A stretch of 48,120 nucleotides of DNA from Pullilachnospira_A gallistercoris (GTDB taxonomy: Bacteria; Bacillota; Clostridia; Lachnospirales; Lachnospiraceae): the NCBI GenBank assembly GCA_018712125.1, contig DVHM01000007.1, positions 1-48,120 of the forward strand. Direction: 5' to 3'. Of this stretch, positions 36,692-45,496 are shown piece by piece. The notes under the pieces were generated by a model. That model was not told the DNA's origin. It saw nothing but the letters and a program-made list of their open reading frames with translations, and made no database searches. Position numbers and translations under genes: made by a program. Position 1 is the first letter of the stretch. Each line of letters opens with the position of its first letter.

Positions 36692-39322
36692 TTACGCTTC
36701 CTCGGAGGCATGGTATGCGGCGAAGCTTCCCGAGCGCATCACGAAGTACAGAAGATTGCCAACCGCTGTCTCCAGCTGCGCGCGTGAAAGGCGCCCCTCC
36801 GTGAATCCTTTCTGGATCTGGGCGATGACAGGCGGGCCTCCCGGCATGACCACATCATTTCCGGCGGCAACGGCGTCGGCGCCGTCCACCACGATGTCCA
36901 TGTCGCCCCAGTCGGTAACCACCACACCGCGGAAACCGAATTCATTGCGCAGGATTTCCGTGCACAGCTCCGAGCTTCCACCGGCAAAGGTGCCGTTGAT
37001 CTTGTTGAAGGAGGTCATGATATTTCTGACCGGAGCTTCTCGCAGCACGATCTCGAAAGGTTTTAAGTACAGCTCCCGGGCGGTGCGTTCCGTCGCGATG
37101 GAGTCCGCGGCGTCATAGGATTTGCGGATACTTCCCCGACGGTAGGTCTCCTGTTCGTTTAAGGCGAAATGCTTGGGACAGCAGGTGACGGAGGTTGTCT
37201 CCGCAGCGCCCCTGCAGATGTACGCGCCGCAGATGCCGGCCACGTAGGGATCTTCCGAGAAGTATTCAAAGTTCCGGCCGCTGATGGGGTTGCGGTGGAG
37301 ATTCAGTGCTGGGGCCAGCCAGCTGTCCACCTGCTGTTCTTCCGCCTCTTTCGCGCAGGCGCTTCCGAAAGCGTAGCACAGATCTTTGCTGAAGCTGCAG
37401 GAGAGCGTCATGCCGGTCGGCCAGGCGATCTTTCCGCAGCTGGCGGGACCGTCCTTGTAGAAGGCAGAGGGAATCCCGCGCTTCGGGATGGCCGGGGAAA
37501 TATAGCCGGCGTTTCCGGTGGGATGAGTATTTACCGTGACATCATTTCCATCCGCGTCCTGGATCGTGCTGGGATCCTTGCTGCCGAAGAGGCCTGCCAT
37601 GGGAAGTCCCGGACCATAGCCCACTGCCAGGGCCATCAGCTCTTCATCGGAGAAGTCAGAGAGAAATGCATCCATGCTCATTGCCCCGGCGGCCACGTCC
37701 TTTAAAGTCTTGCCAGCGGTATCCGGCTCTATGGAAGCGGCGGTTCCGGAAGTCGGCGTTTTGGTAACCGTCGGCGGAACTTCCGGCACCTTCTGTGCCG
37801 TTGTCAGCGTTTTGACGTCCTCCTGGCGCAGGGTAAGAATGGGGGCATGCTCGACCTCCCCGGCCTCGCCGGAGTAGGAGATGGGGGAGATCCCTTTTGC
37901 GCTGAGAAAGTCGATCTTGTCACGGTTGCACTCCCGCAGAGAGAGACAGTTTCTGACCTGGCGGCAGAGGATCGTCTCCGGGACGCGGATTTTTGCCGCC
38001 ACATGGGTATCCCGGGAGGAAGTGCCTGCCCGCAGCAGGTAGTCGCCGGGCTCCAGAATCCAGGCGGCCCTGGTCTCGTCGTAGGAGGCAAGATCCCGCA
38101 CGGAGAGCTCCATGGCGACAGCGGCGGTCTCGCCGGGAGCGATCAGAGGCGTCTTCACACAGGTTTTATATGCCTGATAGGGCTGCTCCAGATTTCCTTC
38201 CGGGGAGGAGACATAGAGCTGCAGTACTTCCTTGCCGGCCCATCGGTCGGAAGTGTTTTTTATCGACGCGGTAATCCGGATGCGGGGAGCGTCCTCCGCA
38301 GTGACAAGGGAGGCTTTTACGTCGGAAACCGCAAAATCCGCGTAGGAGAGGCCGAAGCCGAAGGGCCACAGCACATCTTTCCCGAAGGAATCGAAGTAGC
38401 GGTAGCCGATGTAAAGATTTTCCCGGTAAACCGTGACCGGACTTTTCTCAAAACCCACGCTGCCGTTGGCTTCCGCGTCCAGTCCGTAATCTTTGTACTC
38501 CAGAATATTTTCCGGATGGTCCTTGTCAAAACTGAAGTCCTTCGCGGTGGGATAGCTGTCGTAGGAGTCCGCGATGGTAAAGGCCAGTTTTCCGGAGGGC
38601 GTTTCCTTTCCCGTCAGAAGGTCCGCCACCGCGGCCGGGCCCTGTTCTCCGCCGGCACCGATAAAGAGCACGGAGCGGATGGAGGGATAGCTGTCGATCC
38701 AGGACAGATCTGTCAGACCGTTGGTGTTGACGAGAAGAACCACGTTGGCGAAGGCGCCGCAGACACGGTCAATCAATGTCCGCTCGCTGTCCAGAAGCTC
38801 GTAGTCATCGACAATGTGGCGGTCACATTCCTCGCCGCCGGTGCTGCGTCCGAAGACAAGAAGCGCTGTATCCGTTTCCCCGGCCGCCTTGCGGAGCAGA
38901 TCTTCGGGAACTGCAATCTCCTCGGGCTGGGGGCTGTACTGGCCGAAGAGGTCATAGATCACGCCGCTGGCCACCAGATCAACGCCGGAAGCTGCCAGCT
39001 CCTGAAATTTCGCGAAGGGATTCTCCGGGGGAATCGCCGCGAAATATTCCCGATAAAACTGATCGACAGACGGCTCCGGGGAAAGCCCCGCGGCTGCGCA
39101 GGCATCCGTGATGGATGGGACTTCCTTTCCCATGAAGGACATACCGCTGCCCATGCCGCCCAGGTTCGGGCGGTAGGCTGCCCGGCCGAGAACCGCCACG
39201 GTCCGGTCAAAAAGAGGCAGAAAATGATTTTCGTTTTTCAGCAGGACGACGGATTCCGCGGCAATCTGCTTTGCCAGAGCCAGCCGCGCGTCCTGCGACG
39301 CGTAAAGGTTTTGCTTTGCCAT
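36692..39322 (-). CDS. Glycoside hydrolase family 3 protein with permuted domain order
   Basis: 876 residues, cytoplasmic (no signal peptide). The usual GH3 order is barrel, alpha/beta sandwich, FnIII; here it is permuted. The alpha/beta sandwich domain comes first (ESVVLLKNENHFLPL at about 18-32, HIVDDYELLDSERTLID, ADLLTGKETPSGKL). An FnIII-like domain follows (about 345-460, GKEVLQLYVSSPEGN, SSRDTHVAAKI). The (beta/alpha)8 domain is last (GPASCGKIAWPTGMTLSCSF, NLHRNPISGRNFEYFSEDP, CPKHFALNEQE), with the nucleophile Asp in VVVTDWGDMD near residue 805. This B-A arrangement is known from some ruminal and gut beta-glucosidases. Substrate is probably a beta-glucoside or beta-xyloside. AAAGGAG precedes ATG 39322. 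Confidence 0.9.
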   Translation of the reverse strand: MAKQNLYASQDARLALAKQIAAESVVLLKNENHFLPLFDRTVAVLGRAAYRPNLGGMGSGMSFMGKEVPSITDACAAAGLSPEPSVDQFYREYFAAIPPENPFAKFQELAASGVDLVASGVIYDLFGQYSPQPEEIAVPEDLLRKAAGETDTALLVFGRSTGGEECDRHIVDDYELLDSERTLIDRVCGAFANVVLLVNTNGLTDLSWIDSYPSIRSVLFIGAGGEQGPAAVADLLTGKETPSGKLAFTIADSYDSYPTAKDFSFDKDHPENILEYKDYGLDAEANGSVGFEKSPVTVYRENLYIGYRYFDSFGKDVLWPFGFGLSYADFAVSDVKASLVTAEDAPRIRITASIKNTSDRWAGKEVLQLYVSSPEGNLEQPYQAYKTCVKTPLIAPGETAAVAMELSVRDLASYDETRAAWILEPGDYLLRAGTSSRDTHVAAKIRVPETILCRQVRNCLSLRECNRDKIDFLSAKGISPISYSGEAGEVEHAPILTLRQEDVKTLTTAQKVPEVPPTVTKTPTSGTAASIEPDTAGKTLKDVAAGAMSMDAFLSDFSDEELMALAVGYGPGLPMAGLFGSKDPSTIQDADGNDVTVNTHPTGNAGYISPAIPKRGIPSAFYKDGPASCGKIAWPTGMTLSCSFSKDLCYAFGSACAKEAEEQQVDSWLAPALNLHRNPISGRNFEYFSEDPYVAGICGAYICRGAAETTSVTCCPKHFALNEQETYRRGSIRKSYDAADSIATERTARELYLKPFEIVLREAPVRNIMTSFNKINGTFAGGSSELCTEILRNEFGFRGVVVTDWGDMDIVVDGADAVAAGNDVVMPGGPPVIAQIQKGFTEGRLSRAQLETAVGNLLYFVMRSGSFAAYHASEEA

Positions 39323-39338
39323 AAAAAACTCCTTTTTC

Positions 39339-39367
39339 TGATGCGATGCATCATTTTGATTTGATGC
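39339..39367. promoter_or_regulatory. Candidate operator of the GH3 gene: three TGATGC half-sites
   Basis: TGATGC-GAT-GCATCA (39339-39353) is a perfect dyad and a third half-site TGATGC follows at 39362-39367. The cluster lies between the -10 and the ribosome site, where a repressor would block transcription. Confidence 0.5.
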
Positions 39368-39372
39368 TTTCT

Positions 39373-39378
39373 ATTATA
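39373..39378 (-). promoter_or_regulatory. -10 element of the GH3 promoter
   Basis: Minus-strand TATAAT about 50 nt before the start codon. No good -35 is visible at 16-18 nt, which may indicate an activator-dependent promoter. Confidence 0.4.
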
Positions 39379-39580
39379 GGGGAAATCGCGGATCCTGGAT
39401 ATCAGAATTCTGCAATTTTTTGTGAAAAAACGCCTGAAATTTTACAGACGCGGAAAAAAGTCGGACAAGTCTCAGAGATATGCAAAAACAGACAGGAATC
39501 CGGGAGGCGGACAGCGCAATCGAAGGGAAGGGATCAGCCTGCCAAAAATTGCCGAACAAATTCGTTGTTTTGCACAAAGT

Positions 39581-39598
39581 TGGATAATTTTTTAACAA
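39581..39598. promoter_or_regulatory. Candidate Rex operator before the ech operon
   Basis: TGGATAA-TTTT-TTAACAA matches the 18-bp Rex site TTGTTAA-N4-TTAACAA with one perfect half and 5 of 7 in the other. Rex senses NADH/NAD and controls fermentation and hydrogenase genes in clostridia. The exact promoter around it is unclear. Confidence 0.5.
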
Positions 39599-39700
39599 AC
39601 TCTTTAAAATCGCGAAAAAGAGAGTTAGAATAAAGTCGATTGCGATGGTAGGGAATTTACTGTCCGTGTTTGTTTGGAGAAGGAGGTTTGAGAGGAAGTT

Positions 39701-41623
39701 ATGGAAATGCCAGTTGTACCGTTTCTGATCTGCTTTCCGTTTCTGGTGTCCATATTGATGTACTGCATTCGGGTAAATAAGATCCGCAATGTCATTGCCT
39801 ACATCAGCGCCGGAGCTGTGATGGTGGCAACCATTACCCTGATGGTGCAGTGGATTGCGGGGGGATGCGAGTCGATTGAACTGTATTATCATGTGGAGAC
39901 GCTGGACCGGATCATCCTGGTCTTTGAGCTGCTCTGTATGGTTATTATCACGTACCTTTGTTTTAAATATAAGAAGTATATCATCAGCGTGCTGACGATA
40001 TTCCCGACGCTTCTGGTGGCGTGGCTGGAGCTTTTCGGCCCCCAGCGAGCGACGATTTACCACATCTATATCGACCATCTGGCGATTCTGATGTGTCTGA
40101 TCGTGGGGATTATCGGCAGCCTGATTATTATCTACGCGGTGGGCTACATGCACGGATACCACCATCATCACACGGAGTTTGAGGACCGCAGAAATTATTT
40201 CTTCATGCTGCTGTTCCTCTTTCTGGGCGCGATGTTCGGTTTCGTCATGTCGGAGAGTACCCTGTGGGTGGATGCGTTCTGGGAGGTAACCAGTATCTGT
40301 TCTTTCCTGCTGATCGGGTACACCAAGACGCCGGAGGCGATTACCAACTCCTTCCGTGCTCTGTGGATGAACCTGCTGGGCGGTACCGCGCTGGCTATCG
40401 GCGTGACCTATCAGGTTATCATCACGGGAAATGATTCCATGGAACAGCTGGTGCGGGGAGCGATGGCCGGGCATCCGGGCGCTGTGATACCGGTGGCGCT
40501 GATCGCCTTTGCGGCGCTGACCAAATCCGCCCAGCTGCCTTTCTCCAAGTGGCTGATGGGAGCCATGGTGGCGCCCACGCCATCCTCTGCGCTGCTCCAC
40601 AGCGCCACAATGGTCAAGGCCGGAATTTACATACTGTACCGTTTGTCTCCGGCCATGGACGGCCATCAGATCGGTATTATGATCGGATTTGTGGGAGGAT
40701 TTACCTTCTTGGCTGCCTCCATCATGGCTATCGCCCAGAGCGACGGCAAAAAGGTACTGGCCTTTTCCACGATCTCCAACCTGGGATTGATGGTGGCCTG
40801 CGCCGGCGTCGGCAAGCAGGAGACCATCTGGGCCGGACTGTTTCTGATGATTTTCCACGCCGTGTCCAAATCCTTGCTGTTCCAGGACGTGGGTGCGGTG
40901 GAAAATTCCATGCACTCCAGAGATGTGGAGGATATGCACGGGCTGATTTACCGGCTGCCGAAGCTGGGACTGTTCATGTTCATCGGCATCGCCGGCATGT
41001 TTCTGGCGCCCTTCGGTATGCTGATTTCCAAGTGGTCGGCTCTGAAGGCTTCCGTTGACGCGGACAATATCATGATGGTTATCTTCATCGCCTACGGAAG
41101 CGCCACCACCATGTTCTACTGGACCAAGTGGATGAGTAAGCTGATCAGCGCAACGAACGAGCCGAGAATCAAGGATATCACGAAGAAGAACGAGATGATT
41201 TCCCTGACGGTGCACGCGGTTCTGATGGTGCTGCTGTGCCTGCTGTTCCCGGTTATCTCCAAAGTGTTTGTGGAGCCGCTGATGCTGGAGATGTTCGGCG
41301 TGTATGTATCGGTGCTGCCGGTCAGCGTGATGTATATGCTGGTTATTCTGATCTGCTTTATCTTCGCAGTGCCCATGATCGCCTATGTCCATACCAGGCG
41401 CATGCAGACCAGCAGAAAACTTTCCTATATGAACGGTGTGAACGAGGGGGACAATGTGTCCTTCACGGATTCCTTCGGAGAGCCGAAGAAACTGGTCATG
41501 TCCAACTGGTATTTCAAGAACTTTTTCGGGCAGAGAAAACTGATGGTTCCCTGTGAAGTTATTACGACGGCCGTCATCATTGTGGAACTCTGTATCATCA
41601 TAGGAGGTACGCTGTTATGGTAA
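39701..41623 (+). CDS. echA: Ech-type hydrogenase membrane subunit EchA (NuoL/antiporter-like)
   Basis: 640 residues with about 16 membrane helices. The Mrp-antiporter/NuoL core is clear: VDHLAILM-like IYIDHLAILM, FWEVTSICSFLLIGY with the key Glu, KSAQLPFSKWLMGAMVAPTPSSALLHSATMVKAGIYILYR, and HAVSKSLLF. This subunit would pump H+ or Na+ as electrons flow from ferredoxin to protons. GGAGAAGGAGG is the ribosome site for ATG 39701. First gene of the operon, overlapping echB by 7 nt. HyfB/HycC are the nearest relatives if not Ech; the six-gene order below favours Ech. Confidence 0.88.
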   Translation: MEMPVVPFLICFPFLVSILMYCIRVNKIRNVIAYISAGAVMVATITLMVQWIAGGCESIELYYHVETLDRIILVFELLCMVIITYLCFKYKKYIISVLTIFPTLLVAWLELFGPQRATIYHIYIDHLAILMCLIVGIIGSLIIIYAVGYMHGYHHHHTEFEDRRNYFFMLLFLFLGAMFGFVMSESTLWVDAFWEVTSICSFLLIGYTKTPEAITNSFRALWMNLLGGTALAIGVTYQVIITGNDSMEQLVRGAMAGHPGAVIPVALIAFAALTKSAQLPFSKWLMGAMVAPTPSSALLHSATMVKAGIYILYRLSPAMDGHQIGIMIGFVGGFTFLAASIMAIAQSDGKKVLAFSTISNLGLMVACAGVGKQETIWAGLFLMIFHAVSKSLLFQDVGAVENSMHSRDVEDMHGLIYRLPKLGLFMFIGIAGMFLAPFGMLISKWSALKASVDADNIMMVIFIAYGSATTMFYWTKWMSKLISATNEPRIKDITKKNEMISLTVHAVLMVLLCLLFPVISKVFVEPLMLEMFGVYVSVLPVSVMYMLVILICFIFAVPMIAYVHTRRMQTSRKLSYMNGVNEGDNVSFTDSFGEPKKLVMSNWYFKNFFGQRKLMVPCEVITTAVIIVELCIIIGGTLLW

Positions 41624-42480
41624 GAGTGATTTCCGTAGTGCTGTTTCTGGTTCTGGCGCCCCTGGTGGGAGGTCTGCTGGACGGGTTGGACCGGAAGATT
41701 TCCGCCCGGATGCAGGGCCGTATCGGGCCGCCTTTGCTGCAGCCCTTCTACGATGTGGCAAAACTGTGGAACAAGCAGATAATCGTGGTAAACAAGGCCC
41801 AGACGTTTCTGCTGCTGTCCTACTGTGCGACTCAGATTTTTACCGGCTGTATGTTTTACGCCGGTGTGGATGTGATGATGTGCTTTTTCGTGCTGTCCAC
41901 GGGAGCGACGTTCCTGGTGTTCGCGGGATTTATTACCGATTCGCCTTACAGTTCTCTGGGGGCTTCCCGGGAACTGATTCAGATGATGAGCTACGAGCCG
42001 GCGATCCTTCTGACCTGCGTGGGCTTCTATCTGGCCACCGGAACCTTCAATGTGGATGAGATCATAGAGACCCCCTTCAGCCCGATTCTGCTGCTGCCGG
42101 GATTCTTCTTTACCTACGCCTTCTCGCTGACCATCAAGATGCGCAAGTCGCCCTTCGATATCAGCACCTCCCACCATCCCCACCAGGAGCTGGTCAAGGG
42201 ACTGACTACCGAGATGGGCGCGGAGAACCTGGCGGTTTACACGATTACCGAGTGGTATGAGAACGTGTTTTTGCTGTCGATGGCGGCGTTGTTTATCATC
42301 AACCGCAATCCCTGGAGTTATCTGGCGGCGGCTGTGGTGGTGCTGGCGCTGTGCTTTGTGGAGACGCTGATCGACAATGTGAGCGCCCGGGTAAAATGGG
42401 ACAAGATGATCAAGATGACCTGGACGGTCACGATTCTGGCCGGGGGCGTGAATCTTCTGATTCTCATACTGATAAAGTAA
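41617..42480 (+). CDS. echB: Ech-type hydrogenase membrane subunit EchB (NuoH-like)
   Basis: 287 residues, about eight helices. NuoH/HycD family: GGLLDGLDRKISARMQGRIGPP in the first cytosolic loop, then LWNKQ, SSLGASRELIQMMSYEPAILLT and KSPFDISTSHHPHQELVKG. It links the hydrophilic hydrogenase arm to the antiporter arm and helps form the ion path. Coupled to echA by overlap, 22 nt before echC. Confidence 0.92.
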   Translation: MVRVISVVLFLVLAPLVGGLLDGLDRKISARMQGRIGPPLLQPFYDVAKLWNKQIIVVNKAQTFLLLSYCATQIFTGCMFYAGVDVMMCFFVLSTGATFLVFAGFITDSPYSSLGASRELIQMMSYEPAILLTCVGFYLATGTFNVDEIIETPFSPILLLPGFFFTYAFSLTIKMRKSPFDISTSHHPHQELVKGLTTEMGAENLAVYTITEWYENVFLLSMAALFIINRNPWSYLAAAVVVLALCFVETLIDNVSARVKWDKMIKMTWTVTILAGGVNLLILILIK

Positions 42481-42502
42481 GGGGAAGAAAGGACGGGATA
42501 AC

Positions 42503-42994
42503 ATGGCAAATATGAAAAGATCTCCGTGGCTGCTCCATTACGACGGATCCAGCTGCAACGGATGCGATATCGAGGTTCTGGCCTGTCTGACGCCGGTATA
42601 CGACGTGGAGCGGTTTGGTGTGGTCAACACCGGAGATCCCATGCAGGCGGACATTTTTCTGATTACCGGAGGAATCAATACCCAGAATCAGGCGGTGGTG
42701 CGCCAGCTCTATGAGCAGATGCCCAAGCCCAAGGTAGTCGTGGCGGTGGGAGTGTGCGCCTGCACCGGCGGCGTTTTCAAGGATTGTTACAATATTCTCG
42801 GAGGCGTGGACACTACCATACCGGTGGATATCTATGTGCCCGGCTGCGCGGCCCGGCCCCAGGCCATCATCGACGGCGTGGTAAAGGCGGTGGAGCTGTT
42901 TCAGAAGCGGGCGGACGAGTATGATGCGCTGACCAGAAAAGAGAAGCGACAGGAAAGGGAGGGAAAGACAGATGGCGGAAGTGATTTGTCCTGA
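42503..42994 (+). CDS. echC: Ech-type hydrogenase small subunit EchC (NuoB-like)
   Basis: 163 residues. Holds the proximal [4Fe-4S] cluster next to the Ni-Fe site. Cluster ligands are in DGSSCNGCDIEVLAC (Cys about 15 and 18), GVCACTGG and YVPGCAARPQ. The tail after about 135 is charged (KEKRQEREGKTDGG). It overlaps echD by 23 nt. Confidence 0.93.
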   Translation: MANMKRSPWLLHYDGSSCNGCDIEVLACLTPVYDVERFGVVNTGDPMQADIFLITGGINTQNQAVVRQLYEQMPKPKVVVAVGVCACTGGVFKDCYNILGGVDTTIPVDIYVPGCAARPQAIIDGVVKAVELFQKRADEYDALTRKEKRQEREGKTDGGSDLS

Positions 42995-43343
42995 GAATGA
43001 GATGGAAGTGATCCCACCGGAGGTGCTTCTGGACAAAGTGATGGAGAAAAAAGAACAGGGACTGCGGTTGTCCCAGGCCTGCGCGGCGTGGGTGGACGGC
43101 AAATATGAGCTGAGCTATTCCTTTGCCAACGACGAGACCTATCAGTATCAGACCCTGCGGATCGTGATGGAGAAGGATACGGAGGTGTCCAGCATTACCG
43201 CGTTTTACCCCTACGCCTTCCTCTACGAAAATGAGATGAAAGAGCTGTTCGGCGTGAAAATCAAGAGCATTCATCCGGATTATCAGAACAAACTCTACCG
43301 GATCAAGGCCGAGACGCCGTTTTTGAAGGAGGAGGACAAGTAG
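42972..43343 (+). CDS. echD: Ech-type hydrogenase subunit EchD (NuoC-like)
   Basis: 123 residues, the 30-kDa/NuoC-like soluble subunit in its short Ech form. Recognisable from ITAFYPYAFLYENEMKELFGVKI and the closing HPDYQNKLYRIKAETPFLKEE. It supports the docking of the large subunit. AAAGGGAGG precedes ATG 42972; the stop abuts the echE start without a gap. Confidence 0.9.
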   Translation: MAEVICPENEMEVIPPEVLLDKVMEKKEQGLRLSQACAAWVDGKYELSYSFANDETYQYQTLRIVMEKDTEVSSITAFYPYAFLYENEMKELFGVKIKSIHPDYQNKLYRIKAETPFLKEEDK

Positions 43344-44423
43344 ATGGGAAAGAGAAGTGTCATACCATACGGACCGCAGCACCCGGTGCTGCCGGAGCCC
43401 ATTCATCTGGATCTGGTCATCGAGGATGAGAAGATCATCGAGGCCATTCCCTCCATCGGTTTCATCCACAGAGGGCTGGAGAGCCTGGTGGAGAAGAAGG
43501 ATTTTAACGAGATGACCTATGTGGTGGAGCGGACCTGCGGCATCTGCAGCTTCATGCACGGCATGGGTTACTGTGAGAGCGTGGAACACATCATGCATGT
43601 GGAGGTGCCCGACCGGGGCAAATTTTTGCGGACCATCTGGTGCGAGATGAGCCGTATGCACTCCCACCTGCTGTGGCTGGGACTGCTGGCGGATGCTTTC
43701 GGCTTTGAGAGTCTGTTTTACCAGTGCTGGCGGATGCGGGAAAAGATCCTGGATCTCTTTGAGTTGACCACCGGCGGGAGATGCATTTTCTCGGTAAACA
43801 AGATCGGCGGTGTGCTCAAGGATATCGATGAGGAAATGATGAGCACGATTCTCGGGGTTATGGACGAGATGGAGCAGGACATGAAGGCCATCATCAAGAC
43901 CTTCCTGTCTGACTACACGGTGGAGTCCCGGTTGAAGGGCGTTGGCGTACTCACGAAGCAGCAGGCCCATGATCTGGGAGCGGCGGGCCCCTTTGCCAGA
44001 GCCAGCGGCATTGCCATGGACATGAGAAAACGCGGTTACGCCGCCTATCCTCACATCGATTTCGAGCCCATTACCAGCGATATCGGGGACAGCTACGCCC
44101 GGTGCGACGTGCGGATCCACGAGGTGCTGCAGTCCATCGATATCATCCGCCAGGCGGCGGCAAAGATGCCGAAGGGAGAGATCGGTGTCAATGTGAAGGG
44201 CAACCCCAACGGCGAGTACTTCATGCGGGTGGAGCAGCCCAGAGGCGAGGCCATCTACTATGTGAAGGCCAACGGGACCAAGTTCCTGGATCGGATGCGT
44301 GTCCGCACGCCTACCTTCGCGAATCTGCCGGGCATGCTGGAGACGTTGAAGGGAGCGGATCTGGCGGATGTGGCGCTGCTGGTGCTGACCATTGATCCCT
44401 GCATCAGCTGTACAGAGAGGTAA
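43344..44423 (+). CDS. echE: Ech-type [NiFe] hydrogenase large subunit EchE (NuoD-like)
   Basis: 359 residues; carries the Ni-Fe(CN)2CO site. Both ligand pairs are present: RTCGICSFMHG (Cys65, Cys68) and the C-terminal DPCISCTER (Cys353, Cys356). This separates it from NuoD, which lacks them, and shows a catalytic group 4 hydrogenase. The protein ends three residues after the last Cys, so there is no C-terminal extension for a maturation protease to remove, as in other Ech enzymes. The start PYGPQHPVLPEPIHL is typical. Gap of 5 nt to echF. Confidence 0.95.
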   Translation: MGKRSVIPYGPQHPVLPEPIHLDLVIEDEKIIEAIPSIGFIHRGLESLVEKKDFNEMTYVVERTCGICSFMHGMGYCESVEHIMHVEVPDRGKFLRTIWCEMSRMHSHLLWLGLLADAFGFESLFYQCWRMREKILDLFELTTGGRCIFSVNKIGGVLKDIDEEMMSTILGVMDEMEQDMKAIIKTFLSDYTVESRLKGVGVLTKQQAHDLGAAGPFARASGIAMDMRKRGYAAYPHIDFEPITSDIGDSYARCDVRIHEVLQSIDIIRQAAAKMPKGEIGVNVKGNPNGEYFMRVEQPRGEAIYYVKANGTKFLDRMRVRTPTFANLPGMLETLKGADLADVALLVLTIDPCISCTER

Positions 44424-44428
44424 GAGAC

Positions 44429-45031
44429 ATGGGAAAAATTATGAATTTTACCGGGACGGTGCTGAAGAACCTGTTTTCCAAACCGGTGACGATCAACTAT
44501 CCGGCGGAGCCGATGGAGTATCCTAAGCGGAGCCGCGGGCATATAGAGATTGATATAGACGACTGCATTCTCTGCGGCCTCTGCAGCAGAAGCTGTCCTT
44601 CGGGAGCTCTGACGGTGGACCGGGTAGCCGGGAAATGGAATATCGACCGCTTTGACTGCGTACAGTGCGGTTACTGTGTGGAGAAGTGTCCGAAATCCTG
44701 CCTGAGCATTGTGCCGGGCTATCAGGAGCCGCTGCCAAACAAGACGGTGGATGTGTTTGAGAAACCGGTTGCCGCGGCGAGCAAGGACGGAACCGGGGAT
44801 GGCGCCCAGACATCCGGTGGAGATAGCGCTCAGACCTTTGGAGGTGGAAATTTCCCCCAGGCGGACCTGGATGTGTGCGTATTCTGCACCCTCTGCGCGA
44901 GAAAGTGTCCGGCGGAGGCCATTACCGTGGACCGGGCGGAGAAGAAATGGGAGCTCGACCGGGACGCGTGTCTGTCCTGCGGTCTCTGCGCCCAGAGCTG
45001 CCCGAAGAAATGCATATCCATGGTGGATTGA
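44429..45031 (+). CDS. echF: EchF-like polyferredoxin subunit with four [4Fe-4S] motifs
   Basis: 200 residues. EchF/NuoI usually has two clusters and fewer residues. Here the ferredoxin domain is doubled: Cys46/49/52/56 and 77/80/83/87, then Cys150/153/156/160 and 181/184/187/191. A Gly/Ser/Thr linker (about 117-142) joins the halves. The N-terminal amphipathic part (MNFTGTVLKNLFSKPVTINYP) is like normal EchF, so the second half is the addition. It would take electrons from soluble ferredoxin and pass them to EchC; extra clusters may lengthen the wire or add an entry point. Same operon, 5 nt behind echE. Confidence 0.88.
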   Translation: MGKIMNFTGTVLKNLFSKPVTINYPAEPMEYPKRSRGHIEIDIDDCILCGLCSRSCPSGALTVDRVAGKWNIDRFDCVQCGYCVEKCPKSCLSIVPGYQEPLPNKTVDVFEKPVAAASKDGTGDGAQTSGGDSAQTFGGGNFPQADLDVCVFCTLCARKCPAEAITVDRAEKKWELDRDACLSCGLCAQSCPKKCISMVD

Positions 45032-45097
45032 TGGGGATATTTGATGTGATGCCGTCCCGGGGAAGGCGGGGCGGCCTGGAAAGGCAGGGAAAAGAAG

Positions 45098-45439
45098 ATG
45101 CATGAGTATCATGGAGCTGTAGAAATCATAGAACATGCCGAGGCCCATGCCAGAGAGCGGGGCCACAGCAAAGTGACAAAGATCAATCTGGTTATCGGAG
45201 AGGGATCCGGCTATTCCCCCGAAGCGGTTCAGGGATACTTTGACGAGGTTTCCCCGGGAACCATGTGCGAGGGGGCGGAGATCTCTGTGCGCAGGACGAA
45301 AGTGATGCTGCGCTGTCCGAAATGCCATGAACTGTTTCCGAAGAAGCCGCTGCAGTATAACTGCCCCCACTGCGGAACGCCGGGCGAGCCCACGGACGCC
45401 GGGCGGGAGATGGCTATCGATTCTGTGGAGAGTGAGTGA
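45098..45439 (+). CDS. hypA: Hydrogenase nickel-insertion protein HypA
   Basis: 113 residues. Delivers nickel to the large subunit together with HypB. The N-terminus is Met-His-Glu (His2 is the nickel ligand), and the zinc domain has CPKC (73, 76) and CPHC (89, 92). It lies 66 nt behind echF in the same direction. A strong terminator follows it directly. HypB is not seen in the window. Confidence 0.93.
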   Translation: MHEYHGAVEIIEHAEAHARERGHSKVTKINLVIGEGSGYSPEAVQGYFDEVSPGTMCEGAEISVRRTKVMLRCPKCHELFPKKPLQYNCPHCGTPGEPTDAGREMAIDSVESE

Positions 45440-45443
45440 GAGG

Positions 45444-45474
45444 AAAGCAGGGGAGCACCCCTGCTTTTTGTTTC
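45444..45474 (+). terminator. Strong terminator between hypA and hypF
   Basis: A perfect 10-bp stem AAAGCAGGGG / CCCCTGCTTT with an AGCA loop, followed by TTGTTT. It would end most ech-hypA transcripts before hypF. Confidence 0.8.
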
Positions 45475-45496
45475 AGGGACTATACGGCGTGAAGAG

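Noticed and set aside
39701..44423. Respiratory complex I (Nuo) fragment instead of a hydrogenase
   Set aside because: The large subunit keeps both Cys pairs for Ni-Fe (Cys65/68 and Cys353/356), and hypA, hypF and hypC follow, so it is a true group 4 [NiFe] hydrogenase.
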